Below are positions 62,305 to 64,000 of a stretch of DNA of 64,000 nt, piece by piece. This DNA is from Deferribacter desulfuricans SSM1 (GTDB lineage Bacteria; Chrysiogenota; Deferribacteres; Deferribacterales; Deferribacteraceae): positions 1,269,501-1,333,500 of the forward strand of contig NC_013939.1 of NCBI RefSeq assembly GCF_000010985.1. The letters run 5' to 3'. Position 1 is the first letter of the stretch. Each line of letters begins with the position of its first letter. The notes beneath the pieces were generated by a model, which had not been told where the DNA came from, searched no databases, and saw only the letters and a list, made by a program, of their open reading frames with translations. Both the position numbers and the translations under genes were made by a program.

Positions 62305-62917
62305 ACTTATCCTTCTTTTTTAAAGGAATCATCTTTAAATTTTTAAGATGATCTGTATTTATGCGAATCTGTTTTAAGATAGCATTTTTCTCAGATTCTT
62401 TTTCTATATGTTTACCCTCGAGCAAATCATATCTGATTGCATTTGAAAGCTCAGATAAAATATCAAAGATTTCGTCAACATCTTTGCCAACTATTTTATT
62501 ATCTTGTGATGCATCATTAAAAATATCTATAAATTTCCCAAAAATACTCAGCACATCTTTTGATGCAATTGTTGCTAATTTTTGATTGATAAGTTTTAAC
62601 TTTATTATATCAGAATCTGTTAAATCCTGTTTCATAAAAACATCTTCTAAATATTTAAATAATTCGTTATAAATATCAGCTTTAAACTCAAATAATTTCA
62701 AATTTTCTTCTTTTAAAAGCTCAACCTCTGTCTGCTTGTTTAATAAAATAGCGGTAATCAGTATGGTAACAATTGTACCTAAAAATACAGCAACTATTTC
62801 TTGGGAATAAGGAAAATCATTATTTAAATAGTAAAGTTCTCTTATTAGAAAATACGAAGAAATTGTAAGTATTATTGCTAAAATTGTTAATATTAGATTT
62901 TTATTATTTAACTTCAT
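62303..62917 (-). CDS. Small membrane protein of unknown function
   Basis: 204 aa. Two membrane helices (about 8-28 LILTILAIILTISSYFLI and 42-61 VAVFLGTIVTILITAILL) are followed by an amphipathic, probably coiled-coil cytoplasmic domain (KQTEVELLKEENLKLFEFKA). The C-terminal half is helical (KDVLSIFGKFIDIFNDASQD). No family is recognised. It has no neighbours in the same direction. Confidence 0.75.
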   Translation of the reverse strand: MKLNNKNLILTILAIILTISSYFLIRELYYLNNDFPYSQEIVAVFLGTIVTILITAILLNKQTEVELLKEENLKLFEFKADIYNELFKYLEDVFMKQDLTDSDIIKLKLINQKLATIASKDVLSIFGKFIDIFNDASQDNKIVGKDVDEIFDILSELSNAIRYDLLEGKHIEKESEKNAILKQIRINTDHLKNLKMIPLKKKDK

Positions 62918-63110
62918 AATAATAAATATTTATCATTTAGTTAATTGAAAATCAATTAAAATAATTTTAGAAAATCTCTTTGTGAAAGTTTGTATTAAAT
63001 CATTTAAAGTCTTTGCAACACTCTTCATTAAATGTTCGTATATGTTGCTCAATGGATCAACTTTTTGTGTATAGTATTTGCATATATAATCTTAAATAAA
63101 AGATATATTT

Positions 63111-63138
63111 GAAGCTTAATGGCGGGAGAAGCAATCTC
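63111..63138. repeat. Palindromic interspersed repeat, copy 9 (fragment)
   Basis: GAAGCTTAATGGCGGGAGAA then GCAATCTC. It matches the inverse of the left end of copy 7 and the fragment at 8781-8804. Confidence 0.7.
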
Positions 63139-63212
63139 AAAATGCTACTTTTTCGTTGCACAACATCTTCTGTTAATTTAAAAATATTACTGGTAAAATC
63201 AAAAATATTTGC

Positions 63213-63218
63213 TATAAT
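63213..63218 (+). promoter_or_regulatory. Candidate -10 box of nhaA
   Basis: TATAAT (63213-63218), 22 bases before the ATG, with GGAAG between them. No convincing -35 box is seen. Confidence 0.35.
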
Positions 63219-63240
63219 TACATCGGAAGTTACATTAACG

Positions 63241-64000
63241 ATGTTTAGAAAAACGATTAAAGAACAAATATTTGACCCATTCTCCCATTTTCTAAAAAAA
63301 GAATCCTCAAGTAGTATTTTAATGTTCTTATCTATGGTTGTTGCAATATTTCTTGCAAATTCTAAATTTGCCGAGTGGTATCACAACTTATGGGCGCAAA
63401 AGGCTGGATTTACCTTTGGAAATTTCAGTTTATACAAGCCATTACTTTTATGGATAAACGATGGTCTAATGGCTATATTCTTTCTTGTTATAGGGCTTGA
63501 GATAAAAAGGGAAATCTTAATTGGTGAGCTTTCTGATATTAAAAGCGCACTTTTTCCCATTTTAGCTGCAATTGGTGGTGCTATTTTCCCAGCTATTATC
63601 TATATATTTATAAATTTGAAAAATGGGAATTTTTCAGGCTGGGGAATACCAATGGCTACAGATATAGCTTTTGCTGTGGGTATTATCTCTCTGCTTGGTG
63701 ATAAAGTTCCACTTCAATTAAAAATTTTTATCACTTCTCTTGCAGTGGTAGATGATATGATAGCAGTCCTCATTATTGCACTATTTTATACAAACAAAAT
63801 AGTGATATCCTATTTAATATGGGCTGGTGTGATCTTATTATTACTTTTTGTAATAAATAGACTAAAAATAAAAATCATTATGGTTTATCTGTTTTTGGGA
63901 ATGTTTCTATGGTACTTTTTCTTAAAATCAGGTGTTCATGCTACAATCGCTGGAGTTTTATTGGCACTATTTATCCCTAGCAAACCAAAAATTCCTTTGA
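63241..64000 (+). CDS. nhaA: Na+/H+ antiporter NhaA (N-terminal part, runs off window)
   Basis: 253 codons are visible with no stop. It opens MFRKTIKEQIFDPFSHFLKK. The membrane segments include FLANSKFAEWY, FFLVIGLEIKREILIGELSD, the MATDIAFAVGIISLLG stretch with the conserved Asp, and LAVVDDMIAVLIIALFY with the two catalytic aspartates. It exchanges Na+ for H+ across the inner membrane. The N-terminal half is intact; the end is beyond the window. Confidence 0.96.
   Translation, partial: MFRKTIKEQIFDPFSHFLKKESSSSILMFLSMVVAIFLANSKFAEWYHNLWAQKAGFTFGNFSLYKPLLLWINDGLMAIFFLVIGLEIKREILIGELSDIKSALFPILAAIGGAIFPAIIYIFINLKNGNFSGWGIPMATDIAFAVGIISLLGDKVPLQLKIFITSLAVVDDMIAVLIIALFYTNKIVISYLIWAGVILLLLFVINRLKIKIIMVYLFLGMFLWYFFLKSGVHATIAGVLLALFIPSKPKIPL

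Larger units (their letters stand above)
62918..63240. other. Divergent intergenic region upstream of nhaA
   Basis: 323 bases. It holds repeat fragment 63111-63138 and GTTGCACAAC at 63154-63163, then the nhaA promoter candidate. No coding frame was found. Confidence 0.65.

Overview
This window is a chromosomal segment of an AT-rich, anaerobic or microaerophilic Gram-negative bacterium. It has a type II secretion system (T2SS), TonB-ExbBD and type IV pilin genes, so the cell has two membranes. The gene mix is a NAD-linked formate dehydrogenase, MqnA of the futalosine menaquinone route, a single-chain pyruvate carboxylase, indolepyruvate oxidoreductase, the carboxynorspermidine polyamine route and a Geobacter-like short pilin. 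With the very low GC, this best fits the Deferribacteres (Deferribacter or a relative). That placement is inference from gene content, not a database match. I saw no rRNA, tRNA, CRISPR array, transposase or prophage.

Layout. 1-8.6 kb (minus): a tightly packed run surE, a 41-codon small gene missed by length cut-offs, a periplasmic TPR protein, exbB, exbD, tonB, a MidA/NDUFAF7-type methyltransferase, a NuoE-NuoF fusion and a formate dehydrogenase alpha subunit cut by the window edge. 9-10 kb: mrp (plus) with a clear terminator. 10-11.5 kb: an AAA-ATPase/PD-(D/E)XK protein. 11.7-15.1 kb: a pilus locus with a sigma-54 promoter, tandem palindromic upstream sites, a very short PilA and a separate secreted partner, facing an ABC transporter plus TPR protein that resembles Myxococcus PilGHI. 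15.5-19 kb: pyruvate carboxylase. 19-21.4 kb: two MscS channels around an SspB-like ClpXP adaptor. 21.4-27 kb (minus): a seven-gene run from a DtxR/MntR regulator to mntP and mqnA. 27.3-31.5 kb: speA, carboxynorspermidine dehydrogenase and nspC. 31.6-36 kb: iorA, iorB, paaK and a two-gene LysO. 36.3-39.1 kb: a hybrid sensor kinase. 39.4-41.8 kb: nitroreductase, DUF255 protein and DUF1858 protein. 42-49.1 kb: a complete biotin cluster (bioDA facing bioBFGC) running into pabB-pabC, with a possible BirA operator between bioA and bioB. 49.1-59.8 kb: a T2SS in two divergent blocks (a CPBP protease gene plus gspCDEF, and gspGHIJKLMN). 60-64 kb: a lipoprotein, a short-chain dehydrogenase whose best start codon is ATA, a small membrane protein and the start of nhaA.

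The genes connect in several ways. The biotin cluster makes the cofactor that pyruvate carboxylase needs. The pilus and T2SS both need a prepilin peptidase that is not in the window. Formate dehydrogenase and MqnA (menaquinone) point to respiratory metabolism. A family of short palindromic repeats (AGATTGCTTC ... GAAGCAATCT, with GCAATGAC/GTCATTGC inside) sits only at transcription-unit boundaries, at about ten places, and is the main non-coding structure here. The observations most worth following are the split pilin with its ABC-transporter neighbours, the modular repeat family, the ATA start codon, the hidden gene inside the surE end, and the formate dehydrogenase that has lost a cluster-binding motif.
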